Source: Betaproteobacteria bacterium (GTDB lineage: Bacteria > Pseudomonadota > Gammaproteobacteria > Burkholderiales > SG8-39). From it: a stretch of 5,867 nucleotides of DNA. The notes below the pieces were generated by a model. It did no database searches. It saw only the letters and a list, made by a program, of their open reading frames with translations, and was not told the DNA's origin. The position numbers and the translations under genes were made by a program. Shown here in pieces: positions 1-5,867 of the stretch (positions are counted from its first letter, which is position 1; each line of letters starts with the position of its first letter). Where the stretch lies: the NCBI GenBank assembly GCA_005888925.1, contig VBCP01000385.1:1-5867 (forward strand), in the 5' to 3' direction.

Positions 1-683
1 ACCGCGAGCACCCTGAGCTGGCCGCCTTTCACGTAAGGCAGCGCCGCGGGCAGGGTCGGCGTTCCGACCTGCAGGTGACCGGCGACGAGGTCGGCGGTCG
101 CCGGCACGCTGCCCTTGTACGGCACGTGGACCATCTGCGTGCCCGTCATGGCATTGAACATCGCCATCGCGAGATGCGAGGTGGCGCCGATGCCCGCCGA
201 GCCGTAGTTGATGGCGCCGGGCTTGCTCTTCGCGAGCGCGATCAGCTCCTGGACGCTCTGCGCGGCGAACGACGGATGCACTGCGAGCACGAGCGCGATG
301 TCGCTCACCATCGCAACAGGCGCGAAGTCGCGCACCGGATCGTATGGAATGCGCGCCACCACCGGCAGCATGACGATCTCGGAGGCCGAGCCGAGAAGCA
401 GCGTGTAGCCGTCGGGCGCGGCCTTCGCGGCGACTTCGGCGCCGATGGCGCCGCCGGCGCCGGTGCGGTTCTCCACCACGATCTGCTGCTTGAGCCGCTC
501 CGAGAGACCGGCGGCGACGATGCGCGCCGTGACGTCCGAGGCGCCGCCGGCCGCATACGGCACGATCATGCGCAGCGGATGGGTCGGATAGTTTTGCGCT
601 GCCGCCGTGCCCATCGCGACCAGCAGCAGCAGCGCGAACGTCAGTCGACTCTTATGCCGTTCTTGCGTACGACATTGGCCCAC
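1..683 (-). CDS. Bug/TctC family tripartite tricarboxylate transporter substrate-binding protein (3' end cut by window)
   Basis: This is a periplasmic solute receptor of the Bug family, which binds carboxylates and hands them to a TctAB-type permease. The frame is open from a GTG at 683-681 to the window edge, giving 227 codons of a protein usually about 320-330 residues long. Residues 1-29 form a signal peptide: basic RHKSR at 9-13, a hydrophobic run FALLLLVAM, then an Ala-Ala-Ala cleavage site before QNYPTHP. Family blocks follow in order: MIVPYAAGGASD, VVENRTGAGGAIGAE, APDGYTLLLG, IPYDPVRDFAPV, INYGSAGIGATSHLA and HVPYKG. The GTG start is chosen because it sits 8 nt after a strong Shine-Dalgarno (692-700), and the only ATG nearby lies inside the signal peptide. 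The gene begins within the last 43 nt of the upstream Bug gene, so the two are probably translationally coupled. The ligand cannot be inferred. Confidence 0.9.
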   Translation of the reverse strand, partial: MGQCRTQERHKSRLTFALLLLVAMGTAAAQNYPTHPLRMIVPYAAGGASDVTARIVAAGLSERLKQQIVVENRTGAGGAIGAEVAAKAAPDGYTLLLGSASEIVMLPVVARIPYDPVRDFAPVAMVSDIALVLAVHPSFAAQSVQELIALAKSKPGAINYGSAGIGATSHLAMAMFNAMTGTQMVHVPYKGSVPATADLVAGHLQVGTPTLPAALPYVKGGQLRVLA

Positions 684-1636
684 TTGTCGATCTCCCCCTT
701 CAGATAACCGGCGTAGTCGCCGGGCGCGAGCATCTGCACCTCGATCGCCTGTTTCGCCAGCTGCTCGACGAACTCGCGGTTCTCGGCCACGCGCTTGAGC
801 TCGCTCTTCAGCCGCTCGGCGACCTCGGGCGGCGCTCGCGCCGGCAGGAGCAGCGTGTACCAGGACGGCACGTCGACATCGGCGATGCCGCTCTCGAGGA
901 GCGTCGGCAGCTCGGGCGCGAGCGGCGAGCGCTGCGGGCTCGTGACGGCGAGCGCGACCAGCCGGTTGGCGCGGACATAGGAGAGCGAAGAAGCGATCGA
1001 GCCGAACAGCACCTGCGCCTCGCCAGCCAGCACCGCCGTCGTGGCGGGTCCAGCGCCCTTGTACGGCACGTGCACCATGTCGACGCCGGTCGCGTTCTTG
1101 AAGAGCTCGGTAACGAGATGCAGGTTCGCGCCCTGGCCGCTGGAGGCATAGTTGAGCTTGCCCGGCTGGCGCTTCGCCAGCGCGATCAGCTCCTGGACCG
1201 TGCGCACCTGCAGCGCCGGATTGACGACCAGGATGTGGTAGGACTTGGCGAGGAAATCGAGCGGCGTGAAATCGGCCGCCGGGTCGTACGGCAGTCTTAC
1301 GAGCGCCGGCGACAGCGCGAGCGGACCGATGAAGCCGAGCAGCACCGTGTAGCCGTCGGGCGCGCTCTTCGCGACGATGTCGGTGGCGGTGATGCCCGAG
1401 GCTCCCGGGCGGTTGTCCACCACCACCTGCTGGCCGAGACCGGTCCCCAAATGCGTCGATACCAGCCGCGCGAGCAGATCGTTGCCCCCGCCGGGCGCAA
1501 AGGGCACGATGAGCCGCAGCGGCTTGGAGGGGTAGTCGGCCCCCGCCGCACTGCACGAAAGCGCGGCCGCCGCAGCGAGCGGCAGCCCAACTGCCGCGGC
1601 GATTCCCAAAAAGCGGCGGAGCGTCTCAAAAATCAT
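641..1636 (-). CDS. Bug/TctC family tripartite tricarboxylate transporter substrate-binding protein
   Basis: This is a complete 331-residue periplasmic receptor of the Bug family, at the family's normal length. Residues 1-33 look like a Sec signal peptide: RR at 7-8, a long Ala/Leu-rich core, and Ala-Gly-Ala at 31-33 before DYPSKP. The family blocks are LRLIVPFAPGGGND (40-53), VDNRPGASG (73-81), APDGYT (92-97), LPYDPAADFTPL (115-126), LNYASSGQGA (161-170) and HVPYKG (189-194). In this family the first loop and the NYASSG/PYKG region line the ligand pocket and hold the carboxylate. The ATG at 1636-1634 has only a weak GGAA upstream. The gene leads a leftward pair and diverges from the decarboxylase operon across 44 nt. 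No membrane subunit accompanies it, so it may be one of the many orphan receptors known in Burkholderiales. The ligand is unknown. Confidence 0.93.
   Translation of the reverse strand: MIFETLRRFLGIAAAVGLPLAAAAALSCSAAGADYPSKPLRLIVPFAPGGGNDLLARLVSTHLGTGLGQQVVVDNRPGASGITATDIVAKSAPDGYTVLLGFIGPLALSPALVRLPYDPAADFTPLDFLAKSYHILVVNPALQVRTVQELIALAKRQPGKLNYASSGQGANLHLVTELFKNATGVDMVHVPYKGAGPATTAVLAGEAQVLFGSIASSLSYVRANRLVALAVTSPQRSPLAPELPTLLESGIADVDVPSWYTLLLPARAPPEVAERLKSELKRVAENREFVEQLAKQAIEVQMLAPGDYAGYLKGEIDKWANVVRKNGIRVD
692..700 (-). promoter_or_regulatory. Strong ribosome binding site for the leftmost Bug gene
   Basis: Read on the minus strand the bases are AAGGGGGAG, and the GGAG core ends 8 nt before the GTG at 683-681. 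The site lies inside the 3' end of the preceding Bug gene. It decides the start codon of the downstream gene, which otherwise has no good candidate. Confidence 0.7.
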
Positions 1637-1680
1637 ATATGTTCCATTTTTATACGAGGCGCGAGGAGGCGTAAACCGAT
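1637..1680. promoter_or_regulatory. Divergent intergenic region, candidate two-way promoter
   Basis: These 44 nt separate the leftward Bug pair from the rightward operon. The left half (to about 1655) is AT-rich, in contrast to the surrounding GC-rich coding DNA. On the minus strand TATAAA (1654-1649) resembles a -10 box, with a poor TTTACG (1675-1670) 15 nt upstream as a possible -35. On the plus strand TATACG (1651-1656) is a weak -10 candidate. An 8-bp palindrome, CATATATG (1634-1641), overlaps the Bug start codon. All of these are weak matches. The gap is so short that rightward promoter elements would have to lie partly inside the Bug gene, and any regulator could affect both directions. 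Confidence 0.35.
1663..1669 (+). promoter_or_regulatory. Ribosome binding site for the UbiD N-terminal ORF
   Basis: GAGGAGG is an almost perfect Shine-Dalgarno and lies 11 nt before the ATG at 1681. It supports that start and shows that the first part of the decarboxylase retains a normal translation signal although the gene is broken downstream. Confidence 0.65.
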
Positions 1681-2055
1681 ATGGCGAACCCGGATCTGCG
1701 GGACTGGCTGGCGCAGATGGAGGCCGCGGGCGAGCTGCAGAAGGTGAGCGGCGCGAACCGCGAGGAGGAGATCGGCGGCATCGTCGACATCTACCAGCGC
1801 GCGGCCAACAACAAGGCGGTGCTGTTCGACGACATCCCCGGCTTTCCGCGCGGCTATCGTGTCGCGGCCAACATCCTCACCGGGGTGAAGCGCATCGCGC
1901 TCACCATGGGCATGCCACCCGAGTCCACCGAGATCGACCTCGTCAACTACTGGCGGCGCTATCTCACCGAGGCGAAATCGATCCCGCCGGCGACGGTGAA
2001 GAACGGCCCGATCCTCGAGCATGTGTATTCCGGCGCCGAGATCAATCTATCATGA
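1681..2055 (+). CDS. UbiD family decarboxylase, N-terminal fragment (broken gene)
   Basis: This 124-residue ORF matches only the N-terminal domain of UbiD-type decarboxylases, which normally run to about 450-500 residues. The recognisable parts are the opening DLRDWLAQMEAAGEL, the KAVLFDDIPGFP block (about residues 45-56), RVAANILTGVKRIALTMG, and the linker IPPATVKNGPILEHV leading into GAEINL. In intact relatives the chain continues with an FPxPxWHExDGGRYIGT-like stretch into the prenyl-FMN-binding core. Here it ends at a TGA (2053-2055) after GAEINLS. The next ORF starts in another frame at 2052 with MKDPDSGW and continues the family sequence, minus the intervening segment. The fragment has none of the catalytic residues and should not act alone. 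It is probably half of a pseudogene or an artefact of a sequence deletion, although a split two-subunit enzyme cannot be excluded. Its start has a good ribosome binding site. Confidence 0.8.
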   Translation: MANPDLRDWLAQMEAAGELQKVSGANREEEIGGIVDIYQRAANNKAVLFDDIPGFPRGYRVAANILTGVKRIALTMGMPPESTEIDLVNYWRRYLTEAKSIPPATVKNGPILEHVYSGAEINLS

Positions 2056-2975
2056 AGGACCCGGACTCGGGCTGGATCAACTACGGCGCCTACCGGGTGC
2101 AGGCGTATCCCGATGGCCGCATCGCTTCGGTGATGTGCTCGAAGGGCAAGCACGGCGACATCCTGATGCGCCGCTACCACGAGCGCGGGCAGCGCTGCCC
2201 GATCGCGGTGGTCGCCGGCATGCATCCGCTGCTCTTCTCGCTCGCCGGCATCGAGGTGCCCTACGAAAAGAACGAGTACGACATGGCGGGCGGCCTGCTC
2301 GGCAAGCCGGTCGAAGTGATCCTCGGTCCGAAGACGGGACTGCCGATCCCGGCGAACGCCGAGATCGCGTTCGAAGGCACGATCGATCCGAACGACCGCA
2401 TCGCCGAAGGTCCGTTCGGCGAGTGGACCGGCTACTACGCCGGCGGGCTGAAGCAGGAGCCGGTGATCCGCATCGACACCTTCATGCACCGGCAGGATCC
2501 GATCCTGCTCGGCGCGATTCCGGCGGTGCCGCCGAACGACGATACCTACTATCGCGGCACCTATCGCGCCGCGAACGTCTGGCGCCAGATCGAGGCCGCC
2601 GGCGTGCCGGGCGTGAAAGGCGTCTGGTCGCACGAAGCGGGCGGCAGCCGCATGTGGCTCACCGTCTCGATCACGCAGATGTATCCCGGCCACGCCAAGC
2701 AGGCGGGGCTCATCGCGTCGCAGTGCCATGCCGGCGCATATGCCAACAAGTATGTCGTCGTCGTAGACGACGATATTGATCCAGCAAACATGAACGACGT
2801 CATCTGGGCGATGCCGACGAGCTACCCGGCGGACGAGCGCATCTTCAACTCGCGCATGGTGATCGACGCCTGCCGGCCCTGGCTGCGGCGCAAGGACTTC
2901 CCGAAAGTCGCGCGCTCCTCGAAGGAACTCGACGCTCGCATCAAGGCGAAGTGGTCGCACGTCCTGCCGCGCTAG
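2052..2975 (+). CDS. UbiD family decarboxylase, C-terminal catalytic part (broken gene)
   Basis: This 307-residue ORF carries most of the catalytic core of a UbiD decarboxylase. UbiD enzymes use prenylated FMN, made by UbiX, to decarboxylate aromatic or unsaturated acids reversibly in the cytoplasm. By family comparison, N10 and R15 in NYGAYR match the metal-binding Asn and catalytic Arg of Fdc1 (N168/R173). H34 and E75 are likely further cofactor or metal ligands. E119 and E124 in EGPFGE match the catalytic pair E277/E282. TGLPIPANAEIAFEG (95-109), YPGHAKQ (211-217) and VVDDDID (237-243) are also typical. The start overlaps the previous stop as ATGA, with no visible Shine-Dalgarno, and the residues normally preceding MKDPDSGW are missing. 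Near residues 254-258 (WAMPTSYP) a conserved DP-x-x-DI stretch also seems absent. Function is doubtful unless the deletions are sequence errors. Confidence 0.82.
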   Translation: MKDPDSGWINYGAYRVQAYPDGRIASVMCSKGKHGDILMRRYHERGQRCPIAVVAGMHPLLFSLAGIEVPYEKNEYDMAGGLLGKPVEVILGPKTGLPIPANAEIAFEGTIDPNDRIAEGPFGEWTGYYAGGLKQEPVIRIDTFMHRQDPILLGAIPAVPPNDDTYYRGTYRAANVWRQIEAAGVPGVKGVWSHEAGGSRMWLTVSITQMYPGHAKQAGLIASQCHAGAYANKYVVVVDDDIDPANMNDVIWAMPTSYPADERIFNSRMVIDACRPWLRRKDFPKVARSSKELDARIKAKWSHVLPR

Positions 2976-3916
2976 CGTTTTTCCTCGCGCTCGCCGTTTC
3001 ATGGGCGGCGTGCGCGCAACCGTTCCCGAGCAAGCCGATCCGCCTGATCGTCGCCTTTGCGCCTGGCGGCATCGCCGACTTCGCCGCGCGCAGCGTCTCG
3101 CCGCGCCTGGCCGACGCGCTCGGCGTGCCGGTGGTGGTGGAGAACCGCGCCGGCGCCGGCGGCATCATCGGCGCCGAGCTCGTCGCGAAGAGCGCGCCCG
3201 ACGGCTACACGCTCCTCGTCACCAGCATCTCGCACACCATCAACCCGAGCGTGGTGAAGACGCTGCCGTTCGACACGCAGCGCGATTTCGCGCCGGTCAT
3301 GCTGATCGCCGACGCGCCGAACATCCTGGTCGTGCATCCGTCGGTGCCGGCGGCCTCGCTCGCCGAGCTGATCGCGCTCGCGCGCGCGCGCCCGGGCGAG
3401 CTGAACTATGCCTCCTCCGGCATCGGCACCTCGACGCATCTTTGCGGCGAGCTGTTCAAGACCATGACGGGTGTGAATCTGCAGCACGTGCCCTACAAGG
3501 GCGGCGGCCCGGCGGTCGCCGATCTCCTCGGCGCTCAGGTGCAGCTCATGTTCGCGACGCTGCCGACGGTGCTCGAGCATGTCCGCGCCGGCAAGCTCCG
3601 CGCCTTCGGCGTCACCGGCAGCCAGCGCTTCGCCGGCGCGCCCGACATCCCGACGATCGCCGAAGGCGGGCTCGCCGGCTACGAAGTAAGCGGCTGGAGC
3701 GGCATGTTCGCGCCGGCGCGCACGCCGCGCGCGGCGATCGACCGCCTCGCCGCCGAGACCGCCAGGATTCTTTCGGACCCCGCGCTCAAGGAGCGCCTGC
3801 TTGCGCAGGGCGCCGAGGCGGCGGTGAAGATGCCCGACGAGTTCGCCGCCTTCGTCGATGCCGAGATGCGCAAGTGGCGCAAGGTGGCGCAGGCGAGCGG
3901 CATGGCGGCGAACTGA
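2951..3916 (+). CDS. Bug/TctC family tripartite tricarboxylate transporter substrate-binding protein
   Basis: This third Bug receptor is complete at 321 residues, and it is the one inside the catabolic operon, so it is the best candidate to bind that pathway's substrate. The GTG at 2951 is the only start that keeps a signal peptide: residues 1-22 run from MVARP through a hydrophobic core to Ala-Cys-Ala, before mature QPFPSKP. Family blocks are IRLIVAFAPGGIADFAAR (30-47), VENRAGAGG (63-71), APDGYT (82-87), LPFDTQRDFAPV (105-116), LNYASSGIGTSTHL and HVPYKGGGP. The gene overlaps the 3' end of the decarboxylase ORF by 25 nt, with a modest AAGG 4 nt before the start, and its TGA shares one base with the next ATG. 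The Cys at 21 lacks a proper lipobox, so a soluble periplasmic protein is more likely than a lipoprotein. No TctA/TctB genes are adjacent. Confidence 0.93.
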   Translation: MVARPAALAFFLALAVSWAACAQPFPSKPIRLIVAFAPGGIADFAARSVSPRLADALGVPVVVENRAGAGGIIGAELVAKSAPDGYTLLVTSISHTINPSVVKTLPFDTQRDFAPVMLIADAPNILVVHPSVPAASLAELIALARARPGELNYASSGIGTSTHLCGELFKTMTGVNLQHVPYKGGGPAVADLLGAQVQLMFATLPTVLEHVRAGKLRAFGVTGSQRFAGAPDIPTIAEGGLAGYEVSGWSGMFAPARTPRAAIDRLAAETARILSDPALKERLLAQGAEAAVKMPDEFAAFVDAEMRKWRKVAQASGMAAN

Positions 3917-4887
3917 TGGCGAAGCTCAAGCTCACCCTCGCCTGCGGCAGCTACGACCTGGTGCGTGCGCTGGCCGATGGCCGCGCCGCTGCGCCGGGCG
4001 TGGAGCTCAACGTTCTCACCATGGCCTCGCCCGAGCGCCACGGCCGGATGCTGCGCCACCAAGAGTTCGATGTCTGCGAGCTCTCGCTCGTCGGCTACCT
4101 CGTGGCGCGCGACAAGGCGGCCGCGTTCAACGCCATCCCGGTTTTCCCGCACCGGCGCTTCCGCCATGGCTACGTCGTGAAGCGCACGAACGCCGGCATC
4201 GAGAAACCGGCCGACCTGAACGGCAAGCGCGTCGGTCTCGACACGCTGCAGAACTCCGCGGGCCTGTGGATGCGCGGCATCCTGCAGGACCACTACGGCG
4301 TGGATCTCAAGTCGATCGAGTGGTGGTGCCAGGAAGAAGAAGACGTCGCGTTCCAGCCGGCATCTTGGATGAAGGTAAAGCGCGTGCCGGCGGGCAAAGA
4401 CATCGACCGCATGCTCGTCGAAGGCGAGCTCGAAGCCGCGATCTATCCAGAGACGCTGCCATCCATCCGCAACGGGTCACCGAAAGTGGGGCTGCTCTTT
4501 GCGCAAACGCGCGAAGCGGAGATCGACTACTACCAGCGCAGCGGCATCTTTCCGATCATGCATACGGTGGTGATCCGCACGAGCATCCTCGAGCGCCATC
4601 CGTGGGCCGCGGTGAGCGTGATGCAGGCATTCCAGAAAGCGAAGGAGCTCTGCTACCGGCACATGCAGGACCCGCGCAACCTCGCGCTCGTTTGGGCGTC
4701 AGAAGTGCTGCGCGAGCAGAAGGAAGCGATGGGCGCGGACCCATATCCGTACGGCCTCGAGCCCAACCATAAGGCGCTGGAAGCCGTCGTGCGCTACGAG
4801 CACGAGCAGGGAATGATCAAGAAACGCCCGGCAGTGGAAGAGCTCTTCTTTCCGCCCAGCCTGCAGGAGATCCAGCACTACCTCTGA
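3916..4887 (+). CDS. 4,5-dihydroxyphthalate decarboxylase-like / NMT1-type substrate-binding fold protein
   Basis: This 323-residue protein resembles the family annotated either as 4,5-dihydroxyphthalate decarboxylase (Pht5-like) or as ABC transporter substrate-binding protein. Characteristic blocks are LKLTLACGSYD (4-14), MLRHQEFDVCELSL (45-58), AIPVFPHRRFRH (73-84), KPADLNGKRVG (97-107), MRGILQDHYGV (119-129), GIFPIMHTVVIR (210-221) and a C-terminal PYPYGLEPN. The PADLNGKRVG block is typical of the periplasmic-binding-protein type II fold. No signal peptide is present: the chain starts directly with the first beta strand, which suggests a cytoplasmic location and fits an enzyme or sensor better than a transport receptor. 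The ATG overlaps the previous stop by one base (TGATG), a reinitiation arrangement. The same frame is open far upstream, but that stretch is antisense-like Arg-rich noise. The family is confident; the decarboxylase activity is not, since annotation in this family is largely by transfer. Confidence 0.85.
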   Translation: MAKLKLTLACGSYDLVRALADGRAAAPGVELNVLTMASPERHGRMLRHQEFDVCELSLVGYLVARDKAAAFNAIPVFPHRRFRHGYVVKRTNAGIEKPADLNGKRVGLDTLQNSAGLWMRGILQDHYGVDLKSIEWWCQEEEDVAFQPASWMKVKRVPAGKDIDRMLVEGELEAAIYPETLPSIRNGSPKVGLLFAQTREAEIDYYQRSGIFPIMHTVVIRTSILERHPWAAVSVMQAFQKAKELCYRHMQDPRNLALVWASEVLREQKEAMGADPYPYGLEPNHKALEAVVRYEHEQGMIKKRPAVEELFFPPSLQEIQHYL

Positions 4888-4889
4888 AG

Positions 4890-5738
4890 ATGATGATCAT
4901 CGATTCCCAGATTCACGCTTATGAGGCGAACACGCCGCAACGTCCCTGGCACAGCGTGCGGAACTGGCCCGCGAGCGCCACCGGTGACGAGACCGTGGCG
5001 GCGATGGACAAGCTCGGTATCGACGGCGCGATCTTCATCTCGGCTTTCTCTCTATACCGCTACGACGCGAGCTACGCGGTCGAGGTGCAACGCAAGCACC
5101 CCGGCCGGTTCGCCATCGTCAAGCCGGTCGACCCGGATGATCCGGCGGTGGCCGACGTCATTGCCGACTGGAAGAAGACGCCGGGCGCGGTGGGCATCCG
5201 CATCATGGTGACGAAGGAGCCGGGGCGCGACCGCTTGCCGACTGACCCCGGCCTCGACCGCATTCTGCGCGCGGCCGTGCGCTACGACTTCCCGGTCAAC
5301 ATCCTGTGCTGGGGCAACCTCGACGCGGGGACGGCATTGATCGACCGGCACCCCGACGTGCGATTCATCATCGATCATCTCGGCATCCTGCAGCCGCACG
5401 CGCCGCCCGCGCCGCCGCAGCCGTGGGCCGACCTGCCGAAGGTGCTGGAGCTCGCCAAGCGCCGGAACGCGGTGATCAAGGTGAGCGGCGCCTGCACGCT
5501 GTCGAAGAAACCGTATCCCTTCCCGGATATCTGGGACCCGCTCGCCCGCGTGTTCGACGCCTGGGGCTTCGAGCGCTGTCTTTGGGGCACCGACTGGACG
5601 CGCGCCTTCGCGGTCGTCAACTACGAGCAGGCCGTCGAACCGTTCCTGCAGACCGACCGCCTAAACGACAGTGAACGGGCGATGTTGATGGGCGGCGCCT
5701 GCGCCAAAGTCTATGGCTGGTCACCGAAGAAGAGCTAG
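4890..5738 (+). CDS. Amidohydrolase family protein (Amidohydro_2, COG3618, LigI/lactonase-like)
   Basis: This 282-residue TIM-barrel hydrolase belongs to the family that includes 2-pyrone-4,6-dicarboxylate lactonase (LigI) and sugar lactonases. Seen motifs are DSQIHAY at residues 5-11 (strand 1), GIRIM (102-106), IIDHLG (160-165, with H163), KVSG (197-200) and WGTDWTR (232-238, with the likely catalytic base D235). The usual first-strand HxH is here Q7-I8-H9, so one metal ligand is replaced, as in other DSQxH members of this family. Metal dependence is therefore uncertain. The gene starts 2 nt after the previous stop, with a double ATG (4890 or 4893) and no clear Shine-Dalgarno, which implies coupled translation. 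As the last gene of the operon it could hydrolyse a lactone or ring-cleavage product of the carboxylate handled upstream. The substrate is not known, and a decarboxylase role, found in related amidohydrolases, is also possible. Confidence 0.9.
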   Translation: MMIIDSQIHAYEANTPQRPWHSVRNWPASATGDETVAAMDKLGIDGAIFISAFSLYRYDASYAVEVQRKHPGRFAIVKPVDPDDPAVADVIADWKKTPGAVGIRIMVTKEPGRDRLPTDPGLDRILRAAVRYDFPVNILCWGNLDAGTALIDRHPDVRFIIDHLGILQPHAPPAPPQPWADLPKVLELAKRRNAVIKVSGACTLSKKPYPFPDIWDPLARVFDAWGFERCLWGTDWTRAFAVVNYEQAVEPFLQTDRLNDSERAMLMGGACAKVYGWSPKKS

Positions 5739-5867
5739 CTTTTACCAGCCGCTTGCCGCTGCAAGGCCGTCGTATGCAGTCCTTGGCAAGTTAATCAGGG
5801 TCTCGGGTGACCGATGCCGAGGGGTTTCGCATCGATCAACACGAAAGCAAGCCGCGCGGGCACCGCC
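5739..5867. other. Downstream stretch with no assignable gene
   Basis: No complete gene is visible. A short CTTGC-loop-GCAAG hairpin (5752-5765) lies just after the operon but has no T-run, so it is not a convincing terminator. On the minus strand a frame is open from the right edge to a TGA at 5797-5795 (23 residues, including FVLIDAKPLGIGHP), and another runs to a TAA at 5744-5742. Either could be the end of a convergent gene outside the window. On the plus strand an ATG at 5814 opens a frame to the edge. None can be preferred. Confidence 0.3.

Noticed and set aside
2755..2773. Perfect 8-bp inverted repeat (TCGTCGTC, GTA loop, GACGACGA) that could form a hairpin.
   Set aside because: It encodes the conserved VVVxDDD run of UbiD, and Val (GTC) and Asp (GAC) codon runs are complementary by nature. 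There is no T-run or other sign of regulation.
1959..3002. Long minus-strand open frame (347 codons) opposite the UbiD gene.
   Set aside because: Its composition is typical of antisense frames in GC-rich DNA (His/Arg/Asp/Val-rich), and the plus strand encodes clear UbiD motifs over the same span.
3376..3392. Alternating CG run that might adopt Z-DNA.
   Set aside because: It is explained by Ala-Arg codons in the Bug gene (ALARARPG) in a GC-rich genome.
3001..3915. Long open frame upstream of and in frame with the dihydroxyphthalate-decarboxylase-like gene, which would make a 628-residue protein.
   Set aside because: Its translation is Arg/Ala-rich with no family features, and it lies out of frame over a well-conserved Bug receptor. 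It is a GC-rich shadow frame; the real start is the ATG at 3916.
5752..5790. Short hairpins (CTTGC/GCAAG and CAAGG/CCTTG) after the operon as a terminator.
   Set aside because: The stems are only 5 bp and no T-run follows, so they do not meet the pattern of an intrinsic terminator.
1..5867. CRISPR arrays, tRNA/rRNA genes, insertion sequences, long repeats.
   Set aside because: No repeat-spacer pattern, cloverleaf, transposase or terminal inverted repeats were seen. The similar segments at 1-683, 641-1636 and 2951-3916 are paralogous Bug genes, not a mobile element.

Overview
The window is GC-rich, densely packed bacterial DNA. Three genes of the Bug/TctC extracytoplasmic solute receptor family in under 4 kb point to a betaproteobacterium of the Burkholderiales (Bordetella/Cupriavidus/Comamonas-like), the group in which this family is greatly expanded. 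The species cannot be named from the sequence.

Layout: two Bug receptor genes are read leftward (1-683, cut by the window edge, and 641-1636). Five coding stretches are read rightward from 1681 to 5738: a UbiD-type decarboxylase in two pieces (1681-2055 and 2052-2975), a third Bug receptor (2951-3916), a protein of the family annotated as '4,5-dihydroxyphthalate decarboxylase' or NMT1-like substrate-binding protein (3916-4887), and an amidohydrolase of the Amidohydro_2/COG3618 type (4890-5738). The two arms diverge from a 44-nt AT-richer gap (1637-1680), the only plausible promoter region. All rightward genes overlap or nearly touch (overlaps of 4, 25 and 1 nt, then a 2-nt gap), so they look like one operon. 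The leftward pair also overlaps, by 43 nt.

Inferred function: the periplasmic Bug receptors would capture an organic or aromatic carboxylate. The UbiD (prenyl-FMN decarboxylase), the dihydroxyphthalate-decarboxylase-like protein and the amidohydrolase would act on it or its metabolites in the cytoplasm. The actual substrate cannot be read from the sequence. No TctA/TctB membrane subunits, UbiX flavin prenyltransferase or regulator gene lies in the window.

The main oddity is the decarboxylase. The two ORFs match the N- and C-terminal parts of one UbiD protein, but about two dozen conserved residues that belong between them are absent and the frame changes. A second conserved stretch appears to be missing in frame near 2817-2822. 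It is probably a pseudogene, or an assembly or sequencing deletion. The last 129 bases hold no gene that can be identified with confidence.
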